A DNA stretch of 47,301 nucleotides, from positions 1-47,301 of the forward strand of contig NZ_CP090353.1 of assembly GCF_021398735.1 (NCBI RefSeq), given 5' to 3'. This stretch comes from Methylobacterium oryzae (GTDB lineage Bacteria > Pseudomonadota > Alphaproteobacteria > Rhizobiales > Beijerinckiaceae). How positions within the stretch are numbered: the first letter of the stretch is position 1; the number at the start of each line of letters is the position of its first letter. This document shows positions 16,371-23,807 of this stretch, in pieces. The notes below the pieces were generated by a model. That model did not search any database, was not told the origin of the DNA, and saw nothing but the letters and a program-made list of their open reading frames with translations. The position numbers and the translations under genes are program-made.

Positions 16371-16588
16371 TCACGGAGCGGAGAGGCGCTTCGTGTTCGC
16401 AGCCCCGTGCTCACGGTAGCGGGTGATGACTGTTTCGGGCGAGCCGCCGAGAATCAGCGTCGTCATTGCCTCGCCAGCGGCGTGCGCTTTCTCGGTCACC
16501 ATTGACTGCATCTCGGCCCGGCCCTCGCGCCCCCCGCGAGGCGGACCATGCGCAGCTCGATCACGCGCTAGGACTCGATCGTCAGCAT
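16371..16588 (-). pseudogene. Small gene with premature stop and frameshift
   Basis: From the ATG at 16586-16588 the frame reads MLTIES and then a TAG, and continues RVIELRMVRLAGG. After a G-run the matching frame shifts to REGRAEMQSMVTEKAHAAGE...LILGGSPETVITRYREH and ends KRLSAP. The reconstructed protein is a roughly 70-residue all-helical cytoplasmic protein of a type common in this genus. An intact internal piece (46 residues) could start at the ATG 16509-16511. One nonsense change and one indel in the G-run indicate decay. Confidence 0.55.
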
Positions 16589-16821
16589 TTTCGATGAAAA
16601 GATGGGATTATACACGATAAAACACCGGAATTAGGCAGGAGCACTACCAATCAACGCGGCGTGAGCACCCGTCGGTCCTGCCTAAAAATGGAGCGATAAT
16701 ACGCCACACCCCAAAAAAACTTATGAAACGGCAACTCAATACGCCGGACTTCGTTCGATTTGTAGCATAATGCTCCCCGTCGCGCCTCATTCGGCGGTTC
16801 CTCCGACGAAAGGCTTCGCCC

Positions 16822-16998
16822 ATGGGCAGCGGCATCTCTCTGTTATTTCTCGCGCTCGGCACGATCGGCGGTGTCGGTTTCCTCGCATTGGCTGCTCGGA
16901 AGCAGGTCGCCAATTTGAAGGGCGACCCGGAACGCTCCAACCTCATCAAGGATCACGGCGGCGAACCACGCCGGAATATGCCGGGGACCGAGCATTGA
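16822..16998 (+). CDS. Small single-span membrane protein, 58 aa
   Basis: Starts MGSGISLLFLALGTIGGVGF; residues 5-25 form one membrane span. A basic, hydrophilic tail follows (ARKQVANLKGDPERSNLIKD) ending PGTEH. AAAGG lies upstream of the ATG. Function unknown; such single-span peptides often associate with larger membrane complexes. Confidence 0.6.
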   Translation: MGSGISLLFLALGTIGGVGFLALAARKQVANLKGDPERSNLIKDHGGEPRRNMPGTEH

Positions 16999-17041
16999 AA
17001 CCGCGATGATCGCGCTTGAGACGTTCCCGATCCTCGACTCT

Positions 17042-17200
17042 GCCCCGCCGCCCGATCTGATCACGGGCCGGCGGGGCTTGGTGCTGTTCCTCACGGTCGG
17101 GGCCGGTACGCGACGCGGCCCGAGATGCAGGATGGGGGAGGGCGGTTGGCTGCGCCTCAACGCTTGACCGCGAGATGATCCCAGATCGGGAAGGCTCAGG
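17042..17200 (+). repeat. Dispersed intergenic repeat, copy A (hairpin + tail)
   Basis: Begins with a strong hairpin (GCCCCGCCGCCCG paired with CGGGCCGGCGGGGC around ATCTGATCA), followed by a tail containing ACGCGACGCGGCCCGAGATG and GATCCCAGATCGGGA. The same order of elements, about 85% similar in the hairpin part, is found at 44248-44405. A more diverged tail lies at 18195-18335, and the hairpin part alone lies inverted at 30184 and 30835. Confidence 0.7.
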
Positions 17201-17354
17201 CGCTCTTCAGGTTGGCGGCGCTCTCCTTGCCGCTGCGCCGGTCTGACTCGACGTCTTAGGAGGTCTGCGGTCACTCGAAGCGATGTGCATCCAATTACGC
17301 GTGAGAAAGTTGATCTGGATAAATTAGCAATCGTTGGTCCATAAGGATTTTATC

Positions 17355-17606
17355 ATGCTGGCTCAGCTCGGGGTTTTGCCTGAAGACGTTCAAAGATTTG
17401 CTGCGCTTGCACGGGCTAAGATTGACAAGCGACTCGACCAGATCCCGGAGAGGACGAGACCACAATTTTGGGCCATCATCGCGAAGGTATATGGCCAAGG
17501 TCTTACAAGAGACGCGGTGCCTGCAAACCGCCTCCAAGCGCCGCTGAAGATCGCTCTCAACTTCGCACCTGCCGCCAAGCTGATCAGGGCTACCCCATGC
17601 GATTAG
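17355..17606 (+). CDS. Small hypothetical protein
   Basis: 83 residues from the ATG at 17355, which has AAGGAT nine bases upstream; a TTG at 17334 is less likely. The product begins MLAQLGVLPEDVQRFAALAR, is helical, and continues RTRPQFWAIIAKVYGQGLTR. It ends by overlapping the next gene by 10 bases, so the two are coupled. Function unknown. Confidence 0.5.
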   Translation: MLAQLGVLPEDVQRFAALARAKIDKRLDQIPERTRPQFWAIIAKVYGQGLTRDAVPANRLQAPLKIALNFAPAAKLIRATPCD

Positions 17607-17839
17607 AGCGCAACGAGCGCGGCGACTGGATGCTCGATCCTGAGCAGCTCCACTCCCGGCTCATGATCGATGCAGGCCTCATGCGGCAGAAGATGAGGCT
17701 CGGCCTTGTCACCAGCCGGATCGAGAAAGGCATCGATGCAGATGTTGGCAAGTCGCGCGTAACGATAAAAGTCGCCAACTCGACCTGGGAAGGCATCTTC
17801 GACGAGGCCGGATACTTGATTAACGAAAGGATGATATAG
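17597..17839 (+). CDS. Small DUF6522-like hypothetical protein
   Basis: 80 residues: MRLERNERGDWMLDPEQLHS, then LMRQKMRLGLVTSRIEKGID, a beta segment SRVTIKVANSTWEGIFDEAG and LINERMI. The pattern (aspartate/LDP opening, a 'GLVTS' turn, then paired strands with a Trp) resembles small DUF6522-type proteins as I remember them. Overlaps the preceding gene. The family name is tentative. Confidence 0.55.
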   Translation: MRLERNERGDWMLDPEQLHSRLMIDAGLMRQKMRLGLVTSRIEKGIDADVGKSRVTIKVANSTWEGIFDEAGYLINERMI

Positions 17840-17953
17840 TTTTATCTGCGCTCGGCGTTCATAACCATAGCGAGAGTGGCTATTTTTCACTGGGCGCCAC
17901 GTCACTGCCGGCCGATGGGCTACTGTGGTAGTAGGCCGTTCTGGTTCAGAATG

Positions 17954-18157
17954 TTAGCTTCCGATCTGGCCTACCACGCGCTCGATCTCGTCTACAGCGG
18001 CCTTGATCGTTTCGGACAGCTTCTGCAGATCCTCGACTTTTACGCGGCCAGGTTTTTCCTTCGTCCACCAAATGCCGTCGTCGATCACGCCCAGCACGCG
18101 ACCTAGACGGGTATGCTCATGCTTGAGTGATGCGATGAAGTCAGTACTGGTTTTCAC
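17954..18157 (-). CDS. Small helical hypothetical protein, 67 aa
   Basis: Begins MKTSTDFIASLKHEHTRLGR and ends TIKAAVDEIERVVGQIGS. Two amphipathic helices flank a turn (DDGIWWTKEKPGRVK). No signal peptide or known motif. Composition strongly suggests a real gene. Function unknown. Confidence 0.65.
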   Translation of the reverse strand: MKTSTDFIASLKHEHTRLGRVLGVIDDGIWWTKEKPGRVKVEDLQKLSETIKAAVDEIERVVGQIGS

Positions 18158-18194
18158 AGAAATCCATCCTCTTGGCCGTCTTTATACAGCATTG

Positions 18195-18335
18195 AAGGTG
18201 CAAGAGCGAGGCTCGGTGACGCTCCCACGGCGAGGACCGAGGACGCGACGTGGCCCGAGGCACAGGATGCCGGCGCACCGTTCGTCGTTCCTCAGCAGCG
18301 ATCCTCGGCCGGATCCCGGATCAGGATGTTCGGTC
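18195..18335 (+). repeat. Dispersed intergenic repeat, copy C (diverged tail)
   Basis: Contains AGGCTCGGTGACGCTCC, ACGCGACGTGGCCCGAGGCA and GCGATCCTCGGCCGGATCCC in the same order as 44285-44400, with about 75-80% matches. The leading hairpin of copies A and B is not recognisable. It lies between the 67-residue gene and the Cys-rich zinc protein gene. Confidence 0.55.
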
Positions 18336-18356
18336 ATCTCCGAGTAGGGATGCGGC

Positions 18357-18617
18357 TCAACTCAGGGCATTTGGATGAGGAGTCGATGTTCCTGTGAACC
18401 CGCTCGCATTGAACCGACACCCCCCGTGTCCCTTGCGATGCATCAAGCCCAGACGACTCCTCCCGGTGTAGGTGCCGAAGACGTAGACCGGCCCATGACA
18501 GGCGCTGCAGCGCTTGGGCTCAGAACGATGTTGGTTGTGCGCCTGCGCGATGGTGAGCGTCCGCCACTCGCTCGCGACCCGGATTTGGCACGTCAAAGGC
18601 TGAGCTCGTTTCATCAT
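18357..18617 (-). CDS. Small CxxC zinc-binding-like protein, paralogue 1
   Basis: 86 residues. The core is KRCSACHGPVYVFGTYTGRS, then RLGLMHRKGHGGCRFNASGF and a conserved end GTSTPHPNALS. C-x-x-C-H-G, a later His pair and a GC together could form one zinc site. The protein encoded at 30866-31123 has the same plan: same CxxCHG, the same spacing to H-R-x-x-H-x-G-C and the same end S-x-P-H-P-x-A-L. Cytoplasmic, function unknown. Confidence 0.7.
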   Translation of the reverse strand: MMKRAQPLTCQIRVASEWRTLTIAQAHNQHRSEPKRCSACHGPVYVFGTYTGRSRLGLMHRKGHGGCRFNASGFTGTSTPHPNALS

Positions 18618-18949
18618 CGGACCGTTTCATAAAAAGTCGTCTGGACTGAGGCGGAAGGGTCGTCCTCGCTGGCTCTGCGCGATTTGGAGCGAAGCCACTC
18701 AGTCGTCCTCTCACGGATGGCGCGGCGGCTCCCCATGAGAGATATGATCAGCTTCAAGCCGAACCCCCACAAGCTGCGGGTCACCCCATCCTCGAAAGAG
18801 CCGGGCCGGTAGTCGGTTCGCTCTTTCGGCTCTGAGGGGAGCTTCAGAGGCGGACGGCGACGTGGCCTTCCGGGAGATCACCGCTCAGTGGCAGAGTGCT
18901 CGCTGAGCCCTGCCACCGAGCCGCCATTTCGGGCAGTGGCGCCCTTTCG
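18618..18949. other. Gene-poor stretch
   Basis: No gene longer than about 25 residues. At about 18793-18828 there is a hairpin with GAAAGAGC and GCTCTTTC arms, possibly a terminator for a very short frame (18736-18810, beginning MRDMISFKPNPHK) that I do not call as a gene. Confidence 0.35.
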
Positions 18950-19035
18950 CTAGCTCGTGATTGCCCTTCCGATATCCGGCAAAATGCTCGCCACAACCGA
19001 CCGGCATGGTCGACCGTATGACTCTGCCAGAAATA
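18950..19035 (+). repeat. Degenerate third copy of the small-membrane-protein leader
   Basis: From CGCTAGCTCGTGATTGCCC to the ATGACTCTGCCA at 19018-19029 this matches the leader of the 38-residue gene at 44.9 kb closely (about 85%). The reading frame stops after MTLPEI, and the rest of the gene and the conserved 3' region are missing. Confidence 0.6.
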
Positions 19036-19284
19036 TGATCGCAGATCGTTAAAACAACCGACAAGCTTGAATATTTAGCGTGATTGCTGGGAACTATGCT
19101 GGAATATTTATGTTGAGATAGGCCTGGACAGAAAGGACCGCTCACGAATGGGCGGTTCAAGTCTAGGGAGGAAACGCCCCGAAAGGGGCTGCGGTGCAGC
19201 ATGCGCACCGCATTACATCAATCGCCGGTTCGTGACTCTGTTCACGGCCGGTGATTTTTGCATTGCTGTCGGATGGAGGCCCAA

Positions 19285-19413
19285 ATGGATAGCCATACGC
19301 GGGTGCCATCGCATCACGATCCAGATCTCGGGTTTCGCTGGGCAATTTACACCCTACTCGCGACTGCGGTAGTGGTAAGGTTTGGACCGGCGGTCAGCTA
19401 CATGCTACCATGA
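19285..19413 (+). CDS. Small membrane protein, 42 aa
   Basis: MDSHTRVPSHHDPDLGFRWA followed by one membrane span (IYTLLATAVVVRFGPAVSYM). The ATG at 19285 has GGAGG at good spacing; an ATG at 19273 in the same frame is possible. Function unknown. Confidence 0.55.
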   Translation: MDSHTRVPSHHDPDLGFRWAIYTLLATAVVVRFGPAVSYMLP

Positions 19414-19476
19414 TCGCTACGGTGCCAATGCTGGACAGATCGCGTTGTCATTTTACGCGACGCGTGAGGTCATGCG

Positions 19477-19689
19477 GTGCAAGCACTTTCCTATTCCGTC
19501 CGTGCACTTATCTTCTCGCCCGACGGTGAGCTGCATTTGGAGCGCCCGGCCGAGACTTATGCCACATCCGCTGAGGCGCGCGTGGTTTGCAACGAGGTGC
19601 TTGCGGCCCATCGGGCCGGCTTAATCGAGTCGCTTGTGCAGGTCCATGACCCGTGCGGTGGTCGGGTCGATACCTGCGACGACCGCTAA
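19477..19689 (+). CDS. Conserved small hypothetical protein, 70 aa (GTG start)
   Basis: Starts at GTG: two strands (ALSYSVRALIFSPDGELHLE), a helix (SAEARVVCNEVLAAHRAGLI) and a last strand plus tail (ESLVQVHDPCGGRVDTCDDR). A fragment of a paralogue covering the last 36 residues is encoded at 43854-43964 beside a transposase remnant, which shows the family is repeated. Cytoplasmic, unknown function. Confidence 0.65.
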   Translation: MQALSYSVRALIFSPDGELHLERPAETYATSAEARVVCNEVLAAHRAGLIESLVQVHDPCGGRVDTCDDR

Positions 19690-19810
19690 CCGTGTCTTCA
19701 GTCGGTGCTCAGGCTGCATAAGCCGTATAACCGGACTTGCTGCCGGTAAGTGGCTCATGGTCGAAAGAATGGCTCCAGGCCGCTTCCCCGTTTAGAGGGC
19801 CGCGCCTTAT

Positions 19811-20148
19811 CGCTGGCTTGTGATTGTCCAGCCGCTCATGGAAACACTCTCGCCACAGTCCGACGACATGATCGCAGTATGACCTTGCCAACCGTACAAG
19901 CTCTCGGACTCATGGCCTGCGCCGTGATCGCATCCGCCATCTATCTGGCGACCCTTGTGCACGGCGTCAGATCCGAGAGTAGCGGCTCACGCTAGGAGAG
20001 CGCGACTGCGACGGCGAGGCCGCACCGAGGCCAGGGGGGTAGGCCATAGAGCTGCTCTGCCGTCGCTCGGCCCTCCGACCGATCGCTGACGGCAGCGTGC
20101 CCCCGCATGGTTAACGGCCCTTCAACGGGTGTTGCTCTGTTCGCGTCT
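19811..20148 (+). repeat. 338-base duplicated locus, copy 1
   Basis: Matches 44822-45160 in the same orientation. The 5' leader is moderately conserved, the 38-codon gene is about 85-90% identical, and the roughly 155 bases after the stop codon differ at only about nine positions. That 3' block can fold: GCGACGGC at 20008-20015 pairs with GCCGTCGC at 20059-20066. The non-coding part is at least as conserved as the gene, which suggests a functional RNA or a mobile/recombining unit. Confidence 0.75.
19879..19995 (+). CDS. Small single-span membrane protein, 38 aa (paralogue 1)
   Basis: MTLPTVQALGLMACAVIASA then IYLATLVHGVRSESSGSR. One hydrophobic span (about residues 8-27) with a positively charged tail. 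The paralogue at 44891-45007 has 34 of 38 identical residues, and all length and frame features are kept, so the reading frame is under selection. Function unknown; the size fits a membrane-complex accessory peptide or a type I toxin-like peptide. Confidence 0.7.
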   Translation: MTLPTVQALGLMACAVIASAIYLATLVHGVRSESSGSR

Positions 20149-20249
20149 GCCCGTGACATACGGCCGATTGATGCCGGTGTTCTCGGTCACCCACCTCGCT
20201 ATGTTCTACACCCGTTCCATATCCCCGCAGGACGATGAGGGGCGGCAGA

Positions 20250-20507
20250 ATGGCGAGGCGAGGGGTCTTCGTGCGGGCCGAGGAGGTGGCCTTCTTGGAG
20301 GAGGTCCGGCGGTGGCGGCAGCAGTGCGTCCTAGTCCTCACGAGGGCCAAGCCGCAGGGGCCGCTCTACATCGCGACCTCGAAGGTGATCGAGGCGATCG
20401 ACGATGTCGCCGAGGTGGTGACCGGCGACCGGCGGACCTTCTATCAGCGGGACGCGACCACGCCTGGCGAGGCCCTATCGCCCGTTAAGTGGCGCACGGC
20501 GGAGTAG
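20250..20507 (+). CDS. Hypothetical protein
   Basis: 85 residues from the ATG at 20250, preceded by GAGGGGCGG. MARRGVFVRAEEVAFLEEVR, then RWRQQCVLVLTRAKPQGPLY and IATSKVIEAIDDVAEVVTGD. Soluble, mixed helix/strand, no catalytic motif. Followed at 20621 by a strong terminator hairpin that would end its transcript. Unknown function. Confidence 0.6.
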   Translation: MARRGVFVRAEEVAFLEEVRRWRQQCVLVLTRAKPQGPLYIATSKVIEAIDDVAEVVTGDRRTFYQRDATTPGEALSPVKWRTAE

Positions 20508-20620
20508 GTCCTCCACACTCAGCTTGATCGCCAAGAGCAGCACGCTGCGGCCTCCGTGAGCATCGACATCGGCTGCCAGGAGGCCCATATTGTCCTCAGG
20601 ATTGGGGATATCCCGGTCGG

Positions 20621-20659
20621 CAAGGGGGTTCCGGGTTCGCCCGGACCCCTTTGTTTTTT
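20621..20659 (+). terminator. Rho-independent terminator
   Basis: CAAGGGGGTTCCGGG and CCCGGACCCCTTTG form a long GC stem around a TTCG tetraloop, followed by GTTTTTTC. It is oriented for plus-strand transcription and lies about 110 bases after the stop of the 85-residue gene; the DUF3800 fragment ends against it from the other side. Confidence 0.75.
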
Positions 20660-21330
20660 CAGGGGAACATCTTCAACCCGGAATGGCCGGTCAGCTTGGG
20701 GATGAGCACCTCGAACGCTCGGTTCGGCTGAGTGGGTCGGAGAGCCCGCAATCCGCAGGGGCGGGCCACGAGATCCGCCAACTGTAGCCCGGCAGCGTTC
20801 GCATCCTTGCGCGCGAACACCGGCTCGAACCGAGCGTAGGAGAAGTCGGGCGAACGGTAGCCCCAGTTGGCTTGGTTCGCGGTGATCCGACGAAATTCCA
20901 ACTCCAACTCGGCGTCCTCGTTCTTGCCCCGGCTCTCGAACACGACGTGGACGAGCCGCCCCTCCTGCTCGTGACGCTGGAGGCAGTTGAGCAGACGTTC
21001 CATGCAGAAGCGCAGCGCGATCTCGTAGGGGCTCCACGGGTTCGCGTACTTGGCCTTGAGCCTGAGCTTGTCGATGGTCCCGACGCAGAGGCGGAATGGG
21101 GCCGCGCTGATCATCCCCGTGAGGTCAGCCATGAAGTCGGCGTTGGTGGCTGGGTCCGCCAGCATCGCGAAGGGACCAATCTTCTTCCGGATGTCGCGCT
21201 CGTGGAACACGACCTGATCGTGGCCCCAGTAGGCGAACTTGAGCCGCTGGAGGGCAGGCGTCACCGTACCCACGTACTCGTCACGGGTCATGACGATGAA
21301 GGCGAGCGCGAAGATGGGGTAGCCCGCGTC
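20659..21330 (-). pseudogene. DUF3800 protein, N-terminus lost at an IS
   Basis: The frame from the ATG at 21289-21291 gives 210 residues (MTRDEYVGTVTPALQRLKFA ... GLQLADLVARPCG). The 13 codons before it (DAGYPIFALAFIV) also fit the DUF3800 fold, in which a D-E-S-G motif is expected a little earlier. That motif is missing because the IS3-family element begins at 21331. The C-terminal signature is intact (ESRGKNEDAELELEF; QLADLVA). DUF3800 proteins have an RNase H-like fold and often occur beside mobile or defence genes. The product may still be translated from the internal ATG but lacks an acidic active-site residue. Confidence 0.75.
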
Positions 21331-21363
21331 TGATCCTCCCTCGGTGTCGCGGACACAGAGAGA

Positions 21364-22224
21364 TCATTTCGTGGTCCTCTCGGCTTGCTCGGGCGTAAGA
21401 TAGCCGAGTGCCGAGTGGATGCGTTGCCGATTGTAGTAGCCCTCGATGTAGGCGAACAGATCGCGCCGCGCTTCATCCCGGGTCGCCCATCGTCGTTGAT
21501 GGACGAGCTCGACCTTGAGTGTGTGGAAGAAGCTCTCCATCGGGGCGTTATCGTAGCAACAGGCGGTCCGACTCATGGACGGCCTGGCCCCCATTGCGGC
21601 GAGCTGCTTCCGATAGGCCTCGGCCGCGTACTGGCTGCCGCGATCCGAGTGGCAGATGAGCCCGGCGGCCGGCCGCTGCCGCTGGGCGGCCATCATCAAT
21701 GCCGCTACGCTCAGCTCAGCGCGCATGTGATCGCGCATCGACCAGCCGACGATCTTGCGCGTGGCCAGATCGAGGACGGCGGCCAGATACAGCCAGCCCT
21801 CGCCGGTCGGCAGGTAGGTAATATCGGCCAGCCAGACCGTGTTTGGCCGCGCGGCCGAGAAGTCCTGCTTCAGGAGGTTTGGGGCGATCGGAAGATCGTG
21901 CCGGCTGTCGGTCGTACAGGGCCGGAACCGACGCCCCGCCAAAGCACGGATGCCGTGCCGGCGCATGAGGCGCTCCACCCGTCCGCGGCTGACAGACCGG
22001 CCCTCGGCCCGCAGGGCGGCATGCACGCGCGGGGAGCCGTAGCGCCGGTGATGGGCGGCATGGATGCGCCGGACGTCGTCCAGGAGTTGGCGGTTGGAGG
22101 CCGAGCTGGCGCTCTCAGGCCGTGACCGCCATCCGTAGAAGCCGCTGGGTGAGACTCCGAGCACGCGGCACATGAGACGCACCGGCCAGGTCCGCGCATG
22201 CTGCTCGATGAAGGCGAAAGTCAC
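21364..22224 (-). CDS. IS3-family transposase OrfB (DDE integrase)
   Basis: 286 residues. HTH_21-like N-terminus (RLMCRVLGVSPSGFYGWRSR), then the catalytic core with Asp in VWLADITYLPTGEG, Asp in [14 protein letters not shown] and Glu in YDNAPMESFFHTLKVE, ending GYYNRQRIHSALGYLTPEQA. Starts at a GTG overlapping the orfA stop. The active enzyme is probably an OrfAB fusion made by -1 slippage on the A-run in orfA. Intact. Confidence 0.93.
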   Translation of the reverse strand: MTFAFIEQHARTWPVRLMCRVLGVSPSGFYGWRSRPESASSASNRQLLDDVRRIHAAHHRRYGSPRVHAALRAEGRSVSRGRVERLMRRHGIRALAGRRFRPCTTDSRHDLPIAPNLLKQDFSAARPNTVWLADITYLPTGEGWLYLAAVLDLATRKIVGWSMRDHMRAELSVAALMMAAQRQRPAAGLICHSDRGSQYAAEAYRKQLAAMGARPSMSRTACCYDNAPMESFFHTLKVELVHQRRWATRDEARRDLFAYIEGYYNRQRIHSALGYLTPEQAERTTK

Positions 22225-22547
22225 TTGGGCATCTCCGCGAAGATGCCGATGGCTTTTTTTAGCACGTCGCGCTCCATGCGCGTACGGTCGAGCTCACGCC
22301 GCAGGCGGGCGATCTCGGCGGCCTGATCGGACGGCGAGGCGACCGGGCTTGGTGGCGCACTCCCCGTCGATCCGGCCGGCCGCGGCCGGGGTAGGGCCCC
22401 GTTCAGCGTGGCGCGCCACTGCCTCAGCATCGAGGGCTGGATCCCGAGCTCGGCCGCGACCTGCATCTGTGGCCGGCCGCTGCTCTCCAGCAGGGCGACC
22501 GCTTCGCGTTTGAACTCGGGCGTGAACTCGCGTCTCGTCTTCGCCAT
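22221..22547 (-). CDS. IS3-family OrfA (helix-turn-helix)
   Basis: 108 residues: MAKTRREFTPEFKREAVALL, the helix-turn-helix QMQVAAELGIQPSMLRQWRA, a Pro-rich linker and a leucine-zipper-like end (IARLRRELDRTRMERDVLKK). Near the end the coding strand has seven A's followed by G (complement of 22254-22260), the usual slippery sequence for the -1 frameshift that joins OrfA to OrfB. Confidence 0.9.
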   Translation of the reverse strand: MAKTRREFTPEFKREAVALLESSGRPQMQVAAELGIQPSMLRQWRATLNGALPRPRPAGSTGSAPPSPVASPSDQAAEIARLRRELDRTRMERDVLKKAIGIFAEMPK

Positions 22548-22606
22548 CCGACACCTTCCCCGCTCAGCATGAGCGTATCAGAGGTGTCCGCGATGCCGAG
22601 GGAGGA

Positions 22607-23656
22607 TCACACGGCCTGCTGTGTCATCTGGCGCACCCGCTGCGCATCACGCACGGCCCGCACGAGGGCATCAGGCAGGACACCGCCGGCATATTCGCTG
22701 AGGGGAGCGCCGACCTGTCGCCACTCGCCGCCTCCGAGCAGGTCAGGGTGCTCGAAAACCCCTTCTTCCGGCAGAGGCAGCGCGACGGCACGACCGGGCG
22801 GGATCGCCCTTACCTTGGCTCCGGGCGTATGCCCGACAGCGCCGACGCTCAGGCTCGGGCGGGGCTTCCTCGCTGGACCCTGGGCGGTCTGTTCTGCGAC
22901 GTGAGACTGGCCCGTCACGGGCTCTAGATACTTCGTATCTGGTGACGACGAAACAGTCTCACGGTCCCGGATCTGGGCGGGGAGGGTGCCGGCCTGCTGC
23001 TTCCGGAAATAGGTCGCCCGGCTCATGTTGAGCGCGACCCACGGCTCTAGTTGAGCCTTCGATTGCTCCCGGGGCGTTGCCCCTTTGGCGATCCGGCGGG
23101 CCTTCGCCTGTTCGGCCTTCCGAGCCCGCTGATAGGTCGCGAACTTCCGAGCCGTCATGCCGGCCGGCCGAATGCGCGTGACCCGCAGCCGCTCCCGTTC
23201 GTCCGTCTTGAGCCGCAGAAGGTCGCCCAGATCCTGCGCGGACCACCATAGCCGTTGCCGCCCGTCGCGCTCCTGGGCTTCGGCAAGGCAGCCGCGGATA
23301 GCTCCCAGATCGAGGCGGGGGACGGCAGCCCGGCACCAGTCGGTCACGTGACGCTCAAGGTCGTCCGCGAGGAAGCCACCGGCCTTTGTGACGATCCAGG
23401 GGAGGGCGGCCCGGAGGTAGGTTTCGCCATCGTCGGTATCGCACGGGCCGAGATGCCGGCCGTGGATCACGGATCCGATCTCGTGGAGCGTCTGTCGGTC
23501 GCCCGTCCAATTTGAGCGCCTGTTGCGCGGGGCTCGGATCTTCCGCTCAAGGGCAACTGCCTGGCTCTGCGCCTTGGCCCGCTCTACCGCCTCGGCGGCG
23601 ATGCGGTCCCAGATATCGAACATCCGTGGCGGTTCGAGATCTTGGCGCCCCATCAT
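22607..23656 (-). CDS. Plasmid-type hypothetical protein, 3' end at an IS
   Basis: 349 residues, very rich in Arg and charged residues. Central region WWSAQDLGDLLRLKTDERER; a helix-turn-helix-like stretch LEPWVALNMSRATYFRKQQA near residues 205-225; a Pro/Gly-rich C-terminus. The stop codon TGA (22607-22609) is the terminal TGA of the adjacent IS, so the original C-terminus may have been longer. The start overlaps the end of an upstream gene fragment (ATGA). The DNA-binding look suggests a replication- or maintenance-related protein, but I cannot name a family. Confidence 0.65.
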   Translation of the reverse strand: MMGRQDLEPPRMFDIWDRIAAEAVERAKAQSQAVALERKIRAPRNRRSNWTGDRQTLHEIGSVIHGRHLGPCDTDDGETYLRAALPWIVTKAGGFLADDLERHVTDWCRAAVPRLDLGAIRGCLAEAQERDGRQRLWWSAQDLGDLLRLKTDERERLRVTRIRPAGMTARKFATYQRARKAEQAKARRIAKGATPREQSKAQLEPWVALNMSRATYFRKQQAGTLPAQIRDRETVSSSPDTKYLEPVTGQSHVAEQTAQGPARKPRPSLSVGAVGHTPGAKVRAIPPGRAVALPLPEEGVFEHPDLLGGGEWRQVGAPLSEYAGGVLPDALVRAVRDAQRVRQMTQQAV

Positions 23657-23807
23657 GCCGCCTCAAGGTCAAAGCTGAGCTGGATCGGCTTCCGGTACGG
23701 TGCTCGGGCGGGACGAGGCGGTCCGCGATCGTCCAGCGCCCGGCGGGTGTGGTTGATCAGTGAGACTAATTCGTCGTGGCCCCTGAATGTGTTTAGGCGT
23801 GGAATAA
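23654..23807 (-). pseudogene. C-terminal fragment of a gene cut by the ISL3 element
   Basis: Frame reads LIPRLNTFRGHDELVSLINH, then TRRALDDRGPPRPARAPYRK and PIQLSFDLEAA, with a stop overlapping the next start by four bases. No start codon exists before the ISL3 boundary at 23808, and the expected 5' part is not on the other side of the IS. The fragment was therefore probably separated by a deletion or rearrangement at the IS. Confidence 0.5.

Larger units (their letters stand above)
21331..22609 (-). mobile_element. IS3-family insertion sequence, 1279 bp
   Basis: Ends are TGATCCTCCCTCGG...GGACAC (21331-21356) and its inverted copy (22584-22609); 24 of 26 positions match, with terminal TG...CA as usual for IS3. 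Contains overlapping orfA and orfB on the minus strand. No short direct repeat flanks it (GTC before, CAC after), so flanking DNA was probably deleted or rearranged. On one side it truncates the DUF3800 gene; on the other its last bases supply the stop codon of the neighbouring gene. Confidence 0.88.

Noticed and set aside
18885..19208. 107-codon minus-strand frame
   Set aside because: It covers the degenerate repeat copy and has mixed, Ser/Cys/His-rich composition without a helix or strand pattern; no ribosome-binding site.
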